Shown here: positions 43,487-54,705 of the stretch, piece by piece
Numbering within the stretch: position 1 is the first letter of the stretch
How the letters are laid out: each line of letters opens with the position of its first letter
Assembly: GCF_022539665.2 (NCBI RefSeq)
Contig: NC_081335.1
Span: forward strand, 6,014,001-6,078,000
Length of the DNA stretch: 64,000 nt
Reading direction: 5' to 3'
Source: Daphnia carinata
Taxonomy: Eukaryota; Arthropoda; Branchiopoda; Diplostraca; Daphniidae
Program-made: the position numbers and the translations under genes
Notes under the pieces: generated by a model
What the model was told of the DNA's origin: nothing
Databases searched by the model: none
What the model saw: only the letters and a program-made list of their open reading frames with translations

Positions 43487-46400
43487 GTCCCATCATCATT
43501 CCATTCATCATCCATTCACAAAGAAAAAAATTGTATTTTTTTTATGTTTCTCGTCTATATTCTCAGTCAGTCACAGTCACACAGATACAGTCAGCCCGAA
43601 TAATGTTGAAGCAATGTTTTGTTTTTGTTTTTGTAGTCAGACAAATGATTTCTTTATGAATCTGTTTTCCTTTTTTTGTTTTTGATCTGCATATGGTTGT
43701 GCAACACAAGGTTTCTCATGTTCATTAATCTGGTCATGTTTCAATACAAAGATCAAAAAATAACAACAGTCTTTTCTATTTCACGATTTTATTTTATTAA
43801 TCAATAAAACGAATGAATATGCAGATATCCCTTACATGTCCAAATTATAGCCGTAAGAAGTCCGGTCAGATATCCTTCGGATGTCTGACGGCGCTGTTTA
43901 GGGCGGTCAAAACCAACAAAAAAAACATCCGTCGGACATCCAAATCGGATTTCGGGCTGTCCGACGGATGTCAACAGGATGTACCTTATATCCGACCTCG
44001 ACATCTAGCGGACATCCCACGGCCAGACTTGTGCTATGTGGGCTATGTATTACAATAGGACCAATCCAAGATATCATACTGGAAGAATGTAGAGACAACA
44101 GCGTACAACAACAATGGATCTTTGAAACTGTAAAGACCAACCCTGAGATCCTCGAAAATTTTCCGGATACAACATTAGCGGAAATGCTGGAAATCCAGCA
44201 AGAACAACGAAAGGCAATAACAACCACGATTAATTCACCACTATTCGGAGGAATAAAAAACTAATTACGGTAGCGGAAATATAATCTGGGACATGATTGC
44301 TTGGGGATTGTTGAAAAATGGGAAAGCACCGAGAGAAAAATGTCTAACTCATCATGGAATAAACAAGCAAATGACGCTGGAAGAATGCGACACCGAATGG
44401 ACAAAATGCCAAGAAGAATTAAGAACACTGGTGAGCAGTAATGACCCATTAGTGCGATCACAAACTACAGTTGCCAACTGCAGCAAAACAACAGAACGAG
44501 GACAAGCTTTCGAATATACATCTGATTTCACCATCAGAGCATTCAACACGAATATCTGTGTTAAAGCCAATACAGCAATGCTGATTCTTCAAGAATGCGC
44601 GAACACCAGCTGAATCTGGGGCACATTCGAACACACAGGCCAGCTCATGGCAAGAGATAGAACCGGATTACATTCACCTTCATCAGACAGGAAGTGGCTA
44701 ACACAGAGAGTAGGACGTGTGAGTCTGGGGCATTGTCACAGCTCCAGTAAAAAGCAACACTTTAGCTTTGAATATCGCAATCCACATCAAATAAGGCAGC
44801 CATTATAGCGCTACACACTCAACAATCATTGGACGGGAAAACACTCCCATCTATACTGTCACTAATGCAAAGGGAGATCAGTAACCAATCAGAGAAGAAC
44901 AACACTTTAGCCACTCCCCCTGCCACGCCCACAACAGAAAAATCCACAACAGCGAAAAGCGTTACGACGACTACAAAGCCCACAATAAAAACAACCTTGA
45001 GAACAACGACAAAAACAACGGTAAAAACCACGACAACAAATAATCCAGCTACAAGCACAGCAGCCAACAAACCGACAATAACACATAAAATAACAACGAA
45101 ACCCAGTATAACAATAACATCAACAAAACCATCCATAACTACAAAACCAATAATCACGTCAACAAGCACTAAACCTACCACTACTACTAGGCCTATGACA
45201 ACTATTAAAATAACTTCAACTTCAACTTCAACAACCACTACAACCACAAAGCCTACGTCAACAACAACAACGGCTACTACGACAAGCTCCACAATAACAG
45301 CAACAACAACAACGCACCAACCAAGCACAACTACGCAAAGTACGACGACAGTAAAAGAGAGTCCAATGACCCCACAATCGTCAACACAGACAGCCAGAAT
45401 GACCCCATTAACTACAACAGAAACAACGTCTACCACAGAAGAAAATCAAATTCGGGCCATCGAGAACAACTTTCCAAATTTACCACCCGCAGAGTCCCTG
45501 TTAATGGATCAAAAAACTAAAGAGTCATTAATTAATGATCATGTGGAAAGCGGTCTACCTAAACACATCGAAGAATTCAACGACAAGATTAAATACGAAA
45601 TAAGCAAAATGCACGACCAATATAAAATCAGCGTTGAAACAGAACACGAGAACAAACTCGCAAAAGAAATTTGAGATGTTTATTGTCAACTATCGACAAT
45701 AAAAAAAACACAGGCCGTTATCTTAGCTCAAACCAACGGAATTTTGGCCGCAGCAGTAATAGGTTTACCTATCTCTACGAGACTACAAGGCTTTGGTCAA
45801 GCAATGACACTTCAACAATGCGAAGCCAAAAGAATTTTTATATCAGCAAATGAAACAAAATGTGGATTTCAATCGTTCTTTACTTACGAAGGAAAGAACT
45901 GTACGATCGGAACAGATGGATGGTCAATTCACCCATTTTCCGATTTTTTTGGAAAACACCGTTAGTGAATTTGAATGGAAATCCACACACCTGGGAACGC
46001 AACTCTACAACAGGAGATTGGATACGCCAGAAACCTAGCATTCACATGCCTAATCTAGACCTCATTACAGAATTTGAAGAACTCCACCTTAATGATTTCG
46101 ACTTCTCGCTGAAAAGTCACCCAGCACACGAGACAATGGAGATGGAACAATTAAATATCCTAAATGACCTAGTAGGCAGAATGCAAGAAGGAAATTCCAA
46201 GTCTGTTGGAGATATTGTGATGTCAGAGCAACAAGATAATCAAATAGGCCACATGTTATCATGGTTAGACAAATTGAAAATAATAGGTCTATCAGCGATT
46301 GGACTTGTGCTTTTCCTCGTATGCTTACGGATATTCATCATTTGCAACCCCATCTCGAAGATTAAAGAACATATACACAGAAAACGGAAGTTTACAAGCA

Positions 46401-46732
46401 GATACGATGATGGCATAGAGGAAGAACACGAACTCGCATCAATGATACCAGGACGAGAAACAAATTACCATTCAGACATAGCAATCGAACAACCGTTCAT
46501 AAGAGCGGCCGCCCCAGCACAACTGACAACAGAAAGACAAGGTCAAATGCGCTCTCCACGGCCAAGCGCACCAAATTCATTAATATACCCATTTGTCGAA
46601 GAAACTGACACACCCAAACGATGTACGGGAAAACATACCACGTGCACTTACGTCGTTGGGTATGGGATGGTCTGGGAAGACCTATGTCGTTGCATGTCAG
46701 AAACAGATAGCGGTAATTCAGCCAAAAAGTGA

Positions 46733-47775
46733 AAATCCCCAAAGTCACTGAAATTAAAAGTAGCCACAAAACGTAGCCCTTGACAACTTAGTTAATTACA
46801 TAATAAATTAACAGCCCCCAATAAATAACGCACTTACCAGAATTTAAAAGCTCCAACAATTAAGTTGATTATCATTTTTTTAAATCCTTACCATTATCCA
46901 ATACTCTGAAACTTTATAGTAAAAACAAACAAACAAACCAACTCAAAATAACAATTACTGTATTTCCAACTAACACCTTATCTCCAAAATCAAAAATTGA
47001 ACAGGCAAACTAACAAACTCGAATAACAACGTCAAAATCCCAATTAACAGCCTAACTACAAAATCAATAACAAAACCAAATAATAATACAAAAGAAGAAT
47101 TAAAAAAAAAATTTTATATAAAGCAAAACAACACTTACGAATAATAGTAATAGTTGTGCGCCGGACGTTTGGACCCGAAATCCAGTGTCACCAAACCCGA
47201 CACTTTAAATGCCAGTCGAAACAAACCGAAGAAGAGGCTCCGATCCTCTTCGCGGAATTTCCAGAAAAGACTCGTAGAAAAAATCGCGTCATCAAGCCCA
47301 CGCAAGGCCATATCAATCTGTGGTCGATAATGAAACACGTACACGTTGAGAAACACCCCACTGGAAAACGAAGGAACAAACATAACGACGGCACAAGCAG
47401 TGTAATCTTCAAAGTAACGAAGAAAACTAACTCACAAAGAAGAATGAGAACACAAGGACCCCTATAAGAAAATGACAAAGACTAAAAAAGGAATAAAGAA
47501 AGTTTGAAACGAACAGGATCGCCCTGCGGCAAATCCGCATGTCAACGCGACACAAGAAGCAGACAACATATTAAATGCACGAAAACCTGTAATTAAATTA
47601 AGAAAAATAGAAACAAGAACTTAAGGGAAAAGAAAAAGCAATGCGACAAACTTTGAAAGATTTGCAAAAATGCGAAACTCTTCCCAGTGTTTCAACGGCA
47701 TAAATCCAACAAAGTTTCACAATTCGTGTGCAGTGTGTGCAGAGTGTGCATCACATACTATTAATTCATCTCAAA
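46733..47775 (+). other. Spacer between env and the ankyrin ORF of provirus B
   Basis: The first part is AT-rich and is shared with provirus A (13790-14215). The part from about 47090 is absent in A. It has a CTATAAG box at about 47462 and, close to the ORF, a GTGTGCAGTGTGTGCAG stretch (about 47730) that could hold an initiator. Frames at 47135-47478 are not convincing. Confidence 0.4.
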
Positions 47776-49177
47776 ATGGCAAATAATTTCATCACCAAAG
47801 TTTACGACTGTAAAGGTACCATCATCCCCAGGAAGATGGAAAAGGTATACGAATTAATCACCATCAACGACACCGAAAGTGAGAATAGTCAACAGGACTG
47901 CAGAGCAAAAGAAAGTGCGAAAAGTGCGGATGAAAACAAGCAATTAGTGCAATACATGGGATGGAATGGAATAGAAACAGAAAAGAACGACTTTTTCGCA
48001 AATAAAGAGAAAGCGAATGACAGCAGTGAATCAAGTGAGGATGAAAACGAGGGTTTAACGGCGTATAGTGGAATAGCACCCGATTGCGAAAGTGTCTACA
48101 GTGTTGATTTTATATTAGGAAATGACAGTAACACTTATCTTCAGTGTGAACCTTCCCAAAAACGGAGTAAGCCGGACGACCAACAAAGGGAAACAGAGGC
48201 AGTAAAAAATTGTCGGATGAAAACGATAGCATCGCTATCAGCAGCCCGAGCAGAAAAATTCCAACTACGAAGACAAGCCATGATAGACTTAGAAAACGGA
48301 AAACTTTCATTGACGATGATGGGAGCTCCAATGCAGGTAATAAGAAGGTGCATCCAAAATAAATTCAAAAGGCAACAAGGTTGGCCGAGACAGAAGATGG
48401 CCACATTCCTCAATGAAAGATTCGAAGAGACAGACGCTACTCCACACCAGCATACGAAGATGTAGGTACGACATTACCGATCTTTTACTGTCCTTCGGAG
48501 CGGACCCAGAGATACTCTATCACGGCAAAACAATTGGCCATATCGCAGCGGCCGAAAATGATCTACTGTTACTGAGGATCCTAAAGTATAAGAACTGCGA
48601 ATTTACAGCTCGCAACTACAACGGAGAAACTCCCTTAATGTTGGCAATCTCACACGAAAACCAAGAATGTGCAAATTTAATATGGACACCAACTAACATC
48701 AACATTGCAACACCTGACGGCAGAACCGTTTTGCATTATTTAGCCATGTATGGCCTAGAGGACCTGGCCACCCAAATTTGCGCAAAGAGAATCATCAATA
48801 TGAACCAACAAGACGACTCAGGCAAAACCGCATTACACGAAGCAGCCGGATTCAACCGAATCGACATGATCGAGCTTTTACTGCTACACGGAGCAGAAGC
48901 AAGGATAAAAGACTCCCATGGACGCGCGGCTGGATCAGAAACATGCAGCACAAGAGCGCAAACCATACTCCAAAAATGGGAACTAAAACATAACAGTAAT
49001 TCCCTGGGTAAAACTAGAAGAAAAGAACACCAACAATACAGCCGCGAGGAAAATGATCAAGCCGTAATCAACATAGCCGAAATACCAGGCAGAAAGAAAA
49101 GCAAAAATAAAAGAAGAAAAGAAAGAAAACAATATACCAACAACCTTATTAAAATCACATACAACTTTTTTTCTTAA
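47776..49177 (+). pseudogene. Ankyrin-repeat (IkappaB/vankyrin-like) accessory ORF of provirus B, one frameshift
   Basis: The start ATG at 47776 has a strong context (TCAAAATGG). The first frame (to 48465) gives an acidic Ser-rich region with LTAYSGIAPDCESVYSVDF, reminiscent of the phosphodegron region of IkappaB, then a basic helix region (RRQAMIDLENGKLSL, VIRRCIQNKFKRQQG). One frameshift near 48425 leads to the second frame (to 49177) with five ankyrin repeats: QTLLHTSIRRCRYD, GHIAAAENDLLLLRIL, GETPLMLAISHEN, GRTVLHYLAMYGLED and GKTALHEAAGFNRIDM, then a Lys/Arg-rich tail (GRKKSKNKRRKERKQ), a likely nuclear signal. About 450 residues in total. Provirus A has a homologue in the same place, so the gene belongs to the family. 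Function is inferred, not shown. Confidence 0.85.
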
Positions 49178-49274
49178 ATTTTAGGTGAAGGAACAAGTTT
49201 TATTTTTCAACCATAGCAACAACTGTAGTCGGTGACGGAAAATGCAAATTGGAGGACCAATTCTTCTTACCGTA

Positions 49275-49286
49275 GAGGGGAAGGAA
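49275..49286 (+). promoter_or_regulatory. Polypurine tract of provirus B
   Basis: GAGGGGAAGGAA directly precedes the LTR TG, as in provirus A. Confidence 0.85.
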
Positions 49287-49490
49287 TGTAACGAGCCCAA
49301 AGGCTATCCAAAGGAAGCCACACCTCATACATCCCTCAAGCGTTTCACAAGTGAAAGTGAACGTATCTCCTCCTACTTCACCTTCATAATTTGTATCCTT
49401 TAGTAGTATAAATACTGCATGATTGTAACATGTAATTCGGAGTTGTTTCGGCAGCTCACTGAAAATACACGAGGTATTAGAAACTTTACA
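49287..49490 (+). repeat. 3' LTR of provirus B (204 bp)
   Basis: It runs TGTAACGAGCCC...ACTTTACA with TATAAATA at 49407-49414. It is followed by ACGC, matching the flank of the D 5' LTR. Confidence 0.93.
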
Positions 49491-50795
49491 ACGCAATCAA
49501 CGTACCGAATTGTAAGTTCCTTTAACAGTTCGTCTTCCAAAACAGCCTTTAGGTCAGCGGCTTGCACGTCGCATTCTTTAGTAGTCCTTTGTATGCACTT
49601 AGTCATCTTTACTAAGATGTTCATTTCTTCATAATTGTCAACGTTTGCAACCTTCACTACCGACGATAATCGGGCTCCGAGTGATACATAACGGATAATG
49701 TGTTGAAACGAAGTAACTGTAGGACGTGAGTCCACGGATCGAACTATACCAAATAATCTCTAAAAAGCGATGAAGGAAATTATCATCATAACATAGTCAA
49801 GACATAACATTTATGGCAATTACCTCCACAGGATCCTGGTTTAGTTTACCAGTTAGGACTACACTATAATTAGCGTTAAACAATTTTTCGGTGAGTGCAA
49901 TGACACTCTGAATTGTAATCCTCCATCCGCGAAGTGTTGTATAGGAACAAAACATTTCTTTACTTTTATCCTTTTAATATACCCTTTCGGTGTGGGCTAG
50001 AACTGCTAGCATATTGTCAAGAATGTTTTTCTTCTCAGCCCAATTTGCTATTGTAATGCTCTCTTTGCAAAAGCGTCCATTCAGGACATCGAAGATGTCA
50101 TTCAGCAGTTTCGTTAACCTTTCGATGGTATTTGAATCTGAAAAAATAGGTTCAAAATTGACGAAATACATTGCTATGATTGATTCCTTTTATCTCTAGT
50201 TGAAAGGATCGGTTACCTGCAAACAGTGCCGTAATTTTCTCCTCGGGTGATTCGGCAGTCAGATTGTGATACAAATAAAATCCTAGTGCATTGGTGTTTG
50301 AAAACAATCGCGCTGCCAATCGAACATTCATTTTTTGAAAATTATTTGGATGTAGCATGTCATTTGTCAGCTATTAACAAACCATAAGTTGTTTTCCTCT
50401 CTGAACGCAGAGCAAATCTTCATAAGACTTATAGTTCACTTCTAATTCTTGAAACTGGAATCAAATAAAACGTTAATACATTCTCGACAGGTATAACGTT
50501 GAGTAAGAAATTTTCAATTACCTGAACAATTCTATGCTTCTCCATATGACTGCGTGTACATTTAAGAAGGTGTGGCACATCGGTTAACTAGTGAATTAAG
50601 ATTTTGTCGTCCATTGGATGACTTATGGCATTATTACCGCCTTTGTCACCAGAAATACCAAAATTACCCATAACTGATTTGTTGGTGAAACACCGTCACA
50701 AACAGTAGCTATGGCAATTGCACCGGCACGGTCATCAATTCAAGAAATCCTTTCGTTATCAGCTCAATCAGAATCATTGCTGGAGCAGCGCCCTT
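49491..50795 (-). pseudogene. P-element-type transposase, 5' and middle part
   Basis: Reading minus from about 50795 the frames show the P/THAP9 transposase order: a TVCDGVSPTN-like GTP/catalytic region with HPMDDKI and TDVPHLLKCTR (50720-50530), LHPNNFQKMNVRLAARLFS and NALGFYLYHN (50358-50152), TKLLNDIFDVLNGRF and KNILDNMLAVL (50171-49974), and ILVKMTKCIQRTT with LLKELTIRYVDCV up to the LTR edge (49735-49491). Introns of 60-100 bp separate them. The frame continues, in phase, at 29213. The upstream end is cut by the CCCCACACG element at 50801. P elements move by a cut-and-paste mechanism; this copy is dead. Confidence 0.75.
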
Positions 50796-50800
50796 AGTGC

Positions 50801-51855
50801 CCCCACACGGCACGACTGGCTCCTAAGTACCTCCGCAGAACATCCTACTATCCTCCCCAGTCTTCCCCGTAACCGTCTTCAATTCCTCTTAGAACCTTCT
50901 TTTTGGTTACCTGGCAGCTGCCTGACAGGCTCTTCAGTCCCTCTTGCATCATCCTCAGGTAGTACCAATAACCTGCCATGGTATTAGCATATAGAATAGA
51001 ACCAATACAGAAGCAATTATACAACCAAGCATTTAAAAGTTATTAAAATAAAAAATGAATATTAAAAGGCAATAGAATATTTGAAATGGTTAATTCACAT
51101 TCAAAACCTTGATCTTTTATTGGAATTGGCGATGAAATAGGACTAACTTAAAATATTTTAGGTCAGTTCTGTTTTTCCAAGGCATTAGTCGTATTTCTAC
51201 TTAGAGATAGGGCTATTTACACAAATTGATTCAATTGGAACGATGAGCCCCAATCCGGTACGCAACATATTGCGTAAAAATCGTCGGCTTATATGCATCT
51301 TCCTTTTTAAAATACCGATGTTGTTTACTCATTACTTAAATGATTCACAAAACCTTTTTTTCTTGTGCTATTTTAATTAAAATTACAGGAGAACATGAAC
51401 TATGTTGTATTTCATAGAGTTCATTTAACAAAATACTATTAGAGCAAAATCTGAAATATGTATTTCTTATATTGCACTTTATAGTGGCCATAACAAACTT
51501 TTCCAATTTCATAAAATTTTTACTATTTCATACTACTATCGTTACCTAATTCTAAATTTCTAATTTTTCATTCTAATTTGAAATGGTAAACCCAAAATTT
51601 ACATTATCTAACAATTCTACTTGAAATGTTTTTGTGATACTTTAAAACTCACTAGTTTTACTTTCATGGAGGGATCTCCTAAAGCACTCCTAGCATATCA
51701 CCAACAATTTCTTGAATTGAAAATATTGGCATGTTTCTCCACAATTTTCCAGCCTCTTGTGGCCCTCCTCAGTACATCTCAACGGTTTGATTGATACGCT
51801 GGGGAGGCTAAGAGCCTTTTAGGAGGTTCCCAGGAAGGAGATGTGTCGTGTGGGG
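50801..51855. mobile_element. 1.06-kb CCCCACACGGCAC-ended element
   Basis: The left end CCCCACACGGCAC and the right end GTGTCGTGTGGGG are imperfect inverted repeats. Left-end sequence is shared with 5490-5850, right-end sequence with 11183-11368 (inverted). A GAAATAGGAC-type repeat (51125-51480) is nested inside. It lies against the 5' part of the P-type transposase. No coding capacity. Confidence 0.7.
51125..51480. repeat. GAAATAGGAC-type repeat nested in the CCCCACACG element
   Basis: It begins TTGGCGATGAAATAGGACT and matches 24394-24780 in order (box cluster, GAACGATGAGCC, CCAATCCGGTA, AGGAGAACATGAA-like block). It is shorter and more decayed. Confidence 0.65.
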
Positions 51856-51901
51856 AGGACTTGCATGCGGAATGTGGCAATTGAAACAAGGTGTTCCATT
51901 C

Positions 51902-52180
51902 CCACGTGTGTTCAATGTGAATATATGCTACAACGTGGTTTATGAAGCAAATCTAAACAGTATCAAATATACGTGTATTCTGTGTGAATATAGTGTGATA
52001 CAATGAGTTGCGTGAACTACATTGAAACAGGATCAAATATACGTGTGTTCAAGGTGAATATAGTATGATACGATCAGTTTTATGAACTACATTCAAACAG
52101 TATCAAATATACGTGTATTCAATTGGAGTATAGTGTGATACAATGAGTTTCATGAACTACATTCAAACAGAATCAAATAT
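51902..52180 (+). repeat. Four tandem units of about 66 bp
   Basis: Each unit contains CGTGT(G/A)TTC, GTGAATATA, GATACAATGAGTT and AAACAGTATCAAATATA in order; unit starts are at about 51902, 51971, 52040 and 52110. Non-coding. Confidence 0.8.
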
Positions 52181-52689
52181 AAAGTACCCACCAGAAGAAT
52201 TGGATCACCTCGGTCCAATTTTCCTGTTTTAACACGCGTAGGATAGTCCCAACGGTGTCTCATGCAGGAATTTTTTTTTCGTATAGAAATATTTGCACGT
52301 AAAATTATCGGGTTTGTTGCATTAGAAAGATAAAGGAATGTTCTTTATCTTTCTAATTTTTTATTTAAAATCCGTTCAGAATTCTATGAAATAAAAAGTA
52401 GAAAAATATTTGATCACCCCTACACAGCCACATAGATTGCCCCTACCCGCGGCTTAGCCTTAAGATATGGGAGGTGGCAAAGGTGGGAGAAATCTATGCT
52501 ATATAAAAAAACAAGGAAATCGGGAGAGGAGCCTGTCATGCTGTGCATTTGTTGTGATTGGCTGGAAACCACCGCCGGCTGCGGGATGTTGTGATTGTCT
52601 GGCGCCAAAACCGGCGTCTGCTACAGCGAATTGGTGAGATGGGGATTTGGAAAACTAAAATGTGGGTTGAAATGCGGTTTTAGGCAATT

Positions 52690-53830
52690 TTTCAGTCTAC
52701 GGGCTTGGCTTAAAACGGGTTGGCGCTACAGTAGGTTAGCCGACGGGCAGGGATAGGGGGTGCGTTAAATAGGAAATAAAGAGGGGCATGACGGACAAAA
52801 GTTGTGGGATGGAAGATGGGCAGAGGCAAAGAGTGGGTGGATGGGCCACTAAAGCGGGCATTTCGACGGGCTGGGAATGGGAGGGAAGGGCAGGCCAATG
52901 CAACGAAAAGTTGATGGGCCATACAGCATGTGTGTTGGCGAACCGACAGAGAGTGGGCGGACGGGCCGAGAGTGGGCCGACGGGCAAAGAGTGGGCCGAC
53001 GGGCCGAGATTGGGTTCGACGGGCAGAGAGTGGGCCGACGGGCAGAGAGTAGGCCGACGGGCCGAGAGTGGGACGATGGGCAGAGAGGGAGCCGACGGGC
53101 AGTTAGGGGGCCGACGGACAGAGAGGGGCCGGTGGGCAGAGAGAGGGTCGACGGGCAGCAACGGCGAGTTCCTTGGTGAGCAAAGTGGGTTGACGGGCAG
53201 AGGCAAAAAGAGGGTTGACGGGCAATTATAGCGGGCGTTTGACGGGCGGCGACTGGACAAGAGGACGAGCAAATGAAAAAAAATGAGATAGGCCTCTAAA
53301 GCAGGCGTTTTTGCGGGCAGATAGTGGGTTGACGGGCAGAGAATGGGTTGACGGGCAGAGAGTGGATTAACGGGCAGAGAGTGGGTTGACGGGCAGCGGG
53401 TAGCCAACGGGCAGCGAGCTGGCCGACGGACAGAGAGGGGGTCGACGGGCAGCGAGTAGCCAACGGGCAGCGAGTGGGTCAACGGGCAGAAAGGGGGCCG
53501 ACAGGCAGTGCAGGGGCCGACGTGCAGAGAGGGGGTCAACGGGCTATAACAGCGGGTTTTTTAGCGGGCAGAGGCAAAACGTGAGTGGACGGACAACTTT
53601 AGCGGGCGTTTTGACGGGCGGAGACTGTGACGAAAGGGTGGGGAAATGCAAAAAAAAAGTATGTCCCCCCAGCAGGAATTTTTGCGGGCGGAATGTCCGT
53701 AGACGGGCTAAGTGTGGGTTGACGGGCAGAGAGGGGGTCGACGGGCGACTGGCAGGAACAGTGTGTGGGTCGGAGAGCAAGAAAAAGGAACTTTTGATTA
53801 AAAATAATTAAAAGTAGACGGGCGATAAAA
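52690..53830. repeat. GC-rich minisatellite built on GACGGGCAGAGAGTGGG
   Basis: About 50 irregular units of 12-25 bp (GACGGGCAGAGAG, CCGACGGGCCGAGAGTGGG) fill the region. Long open frames on both strands (for example the Leu/Ser/Pro-rich 267-codon frame 53539-52736) come from the absence of stops in the units and are not genes. Confidence 0.85.
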
Positions 53831-54339
53831 TAGCGTGGATCGATTTTCTTAAAAATAGCGTAAGAATACGCTAGCGCCACCCTGGCACCCTGACACCCTG
53901 GCCCTGGACGGGCTCAAAGTTACTAGTAGTTACCTAGAAATATCATGTGAATTTTTGTACCATATTCCGATAGGGGCGCTGATGCATGCCTATTTTTCTC
54001 TTATTTTTCGAAGAAAAAAATGTTCGATTTGAAAACTTATTTGCTCATTCTAATTTGCATAGAATTCTATGTTTCAAAGCTAGGGAATTAAAACCATAAC
54101 ATTATTTAGTGTAGCCTTTTGACGAAAAACAACATGGGTACTAAAAAAACATTTAAATGTGGCGGAGAGGGGAAAAAAGATTCATTCATACAAAACGTTA
54201 GGGTTCAATAGGAAAGGGAGGAAAACATTAAGTCTTCCATATAGCACCGTTCGGTAAACCAACGGTTTAATGAAACAAATTCGATTCGTTCGGTAAATCA
54301 TATAGTTTAATGAAACAAATTCGAATTACGACAGACCTG

Positions 54340-54705
54340 GACGTGGACGTTATGGATTTCTTTCGGATTCGGACAAGCGCTTTATTAAGCTTATTAGTAA
54401 GAGCGACCGAACTATAACAGCGCCTGTTATTAGTAAAGAGTTTGACTGCAGCAGGAAGAAAACCGTTTACAAAACAACTATTCGCCGCTGTTTATTGAAT
54501 TGGGGTCTTGCGGTCGTGTTGCGGCAAAAAGCCTTTACTGCGGAAGCAAAATGTTGTGATAAGATTGGCGTTTGCCAAAGAACATGTTAATTGGACTAAA
54601 GATCAGTGGTCTAAGTTCTTTTTTCTGACAAAAGAAAATTTGTCATCGAGGCTAAAGATGGCCACACGAGGTTTTAATACAGAGGTATCTGACAATGACT
54701 TTTAA
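54340..54705 (+). pseudogene. Tc1/mariner-type transposase fragment
   Basis: The plus strand has, across a frameshift, the second helix-turn-helix region (TVYKTTIRRCLLNWGL) and the start of the catalytic region (KKPLLRKQNVVIRLAFAKEH, NWTKDQWSKFFF), which precede the first catalytic aspartate in Tc1 transposases. The first frame ends and the last 65 codons (54508-54705) are open. The DDE triad is missing. A dead remnant between the inverted arms. Confidence 0.75.

Larger units (their letters stand above)
40973..44042. mobile_element. 3.07-kb CCCACATAGCACA element inserted in env of provirus B
   Basis: The ends are CCCACATAGCACA and TGTGCTATGTGGG, perfect 13-bp inverted repeats, with clusters of CGGATGTCC-type boxes behind both (40990-41125 and 43860-44020). 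The uninterrupted env in provirus A (17385-17425) shows the insertion point: a CT dinucleotide is the only duplicated target. Inside are unknown exons (41215-41610), a claudin-like gene on minus (41641-42471) and a DUF4806 fragment on plus (43154-43486). No transposase is recognisable, so it looks non-autonomous and gene-carrying. Confidence 0.85.
39627..46732 (+). pseudogene. env: env of provirus B (mucin-like domain; interrupted at 40973-44042)
   Basis: It starts with a signal peptide (MELILLFIHLLTIIPSTYP) followed by a cysteine-rich ectodomain (VCDCNN, WKGWTCKQW, LECWKMVNDKKCGDN, LNCVAEQ). At 40972 a DNA element interrupts it; the frame resumes at 44043. Then come NCSKTTERGQAF, a Thr-rich mucin-like block of about 170 residues (44940-45440), a second ectodomain (KTQAVILAQTNGILAAA, LQGFGQ, TKCGF, GTDGWSIHPFSD), a hydrophobic anchor (IGLSAIGLVLFLVCLRIFIIC, about 46283-46345) and a long tail with ETDTPKRCTGKHTTC. 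Stops or frameshifts occur near 44263, 44613, 45674 and 45965. The outer layout matches the env of element C, which lacks the mucin block. It is a decayed envelope glycoprotein; the class III/chuvirus-like origin is a hypothesis. Confidence 0.8.
36784..49490 (+). mobile_element. Provirus B: env-bearing gypsy-type LTR element, 5'-truncated
   Basis: The order is gag (from its second coiled coil), pol without integrase core, env interrupted by a 3.07-kb DNA element, ankyrin ORF, polypurine tract, 204-bp 3' LTR. The 5' part (LTR and gag N-terminus) is most likely fragment D at 27921-29212, now inverted and separated by repeats. It lies in a P-type transposase gene with ACGC as the shared flank. 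It is the same family as provirus A, with different deletions. Confidence 0.88.

Noticed and set aside
44819-45436. A 205-codon Val-rich hydrophobic frame on minus
   Set aside because: It is the antisense of the Thr-rich mucin-like block of env (ACN repeats read as GTN).
52736-53539. A 267-codon Ser/Pro/Leu-rich frame on minus
   Set aside because: It is produced by the GACGGGCAGAGAG minisatellite, which has no stops in several frames; frames on both strands are equally long.
52690-53830. A CRISPR array
   Set aside because: Units are irregular and directly adjacent with no unique spacers, and the DNA is eukaryotic.
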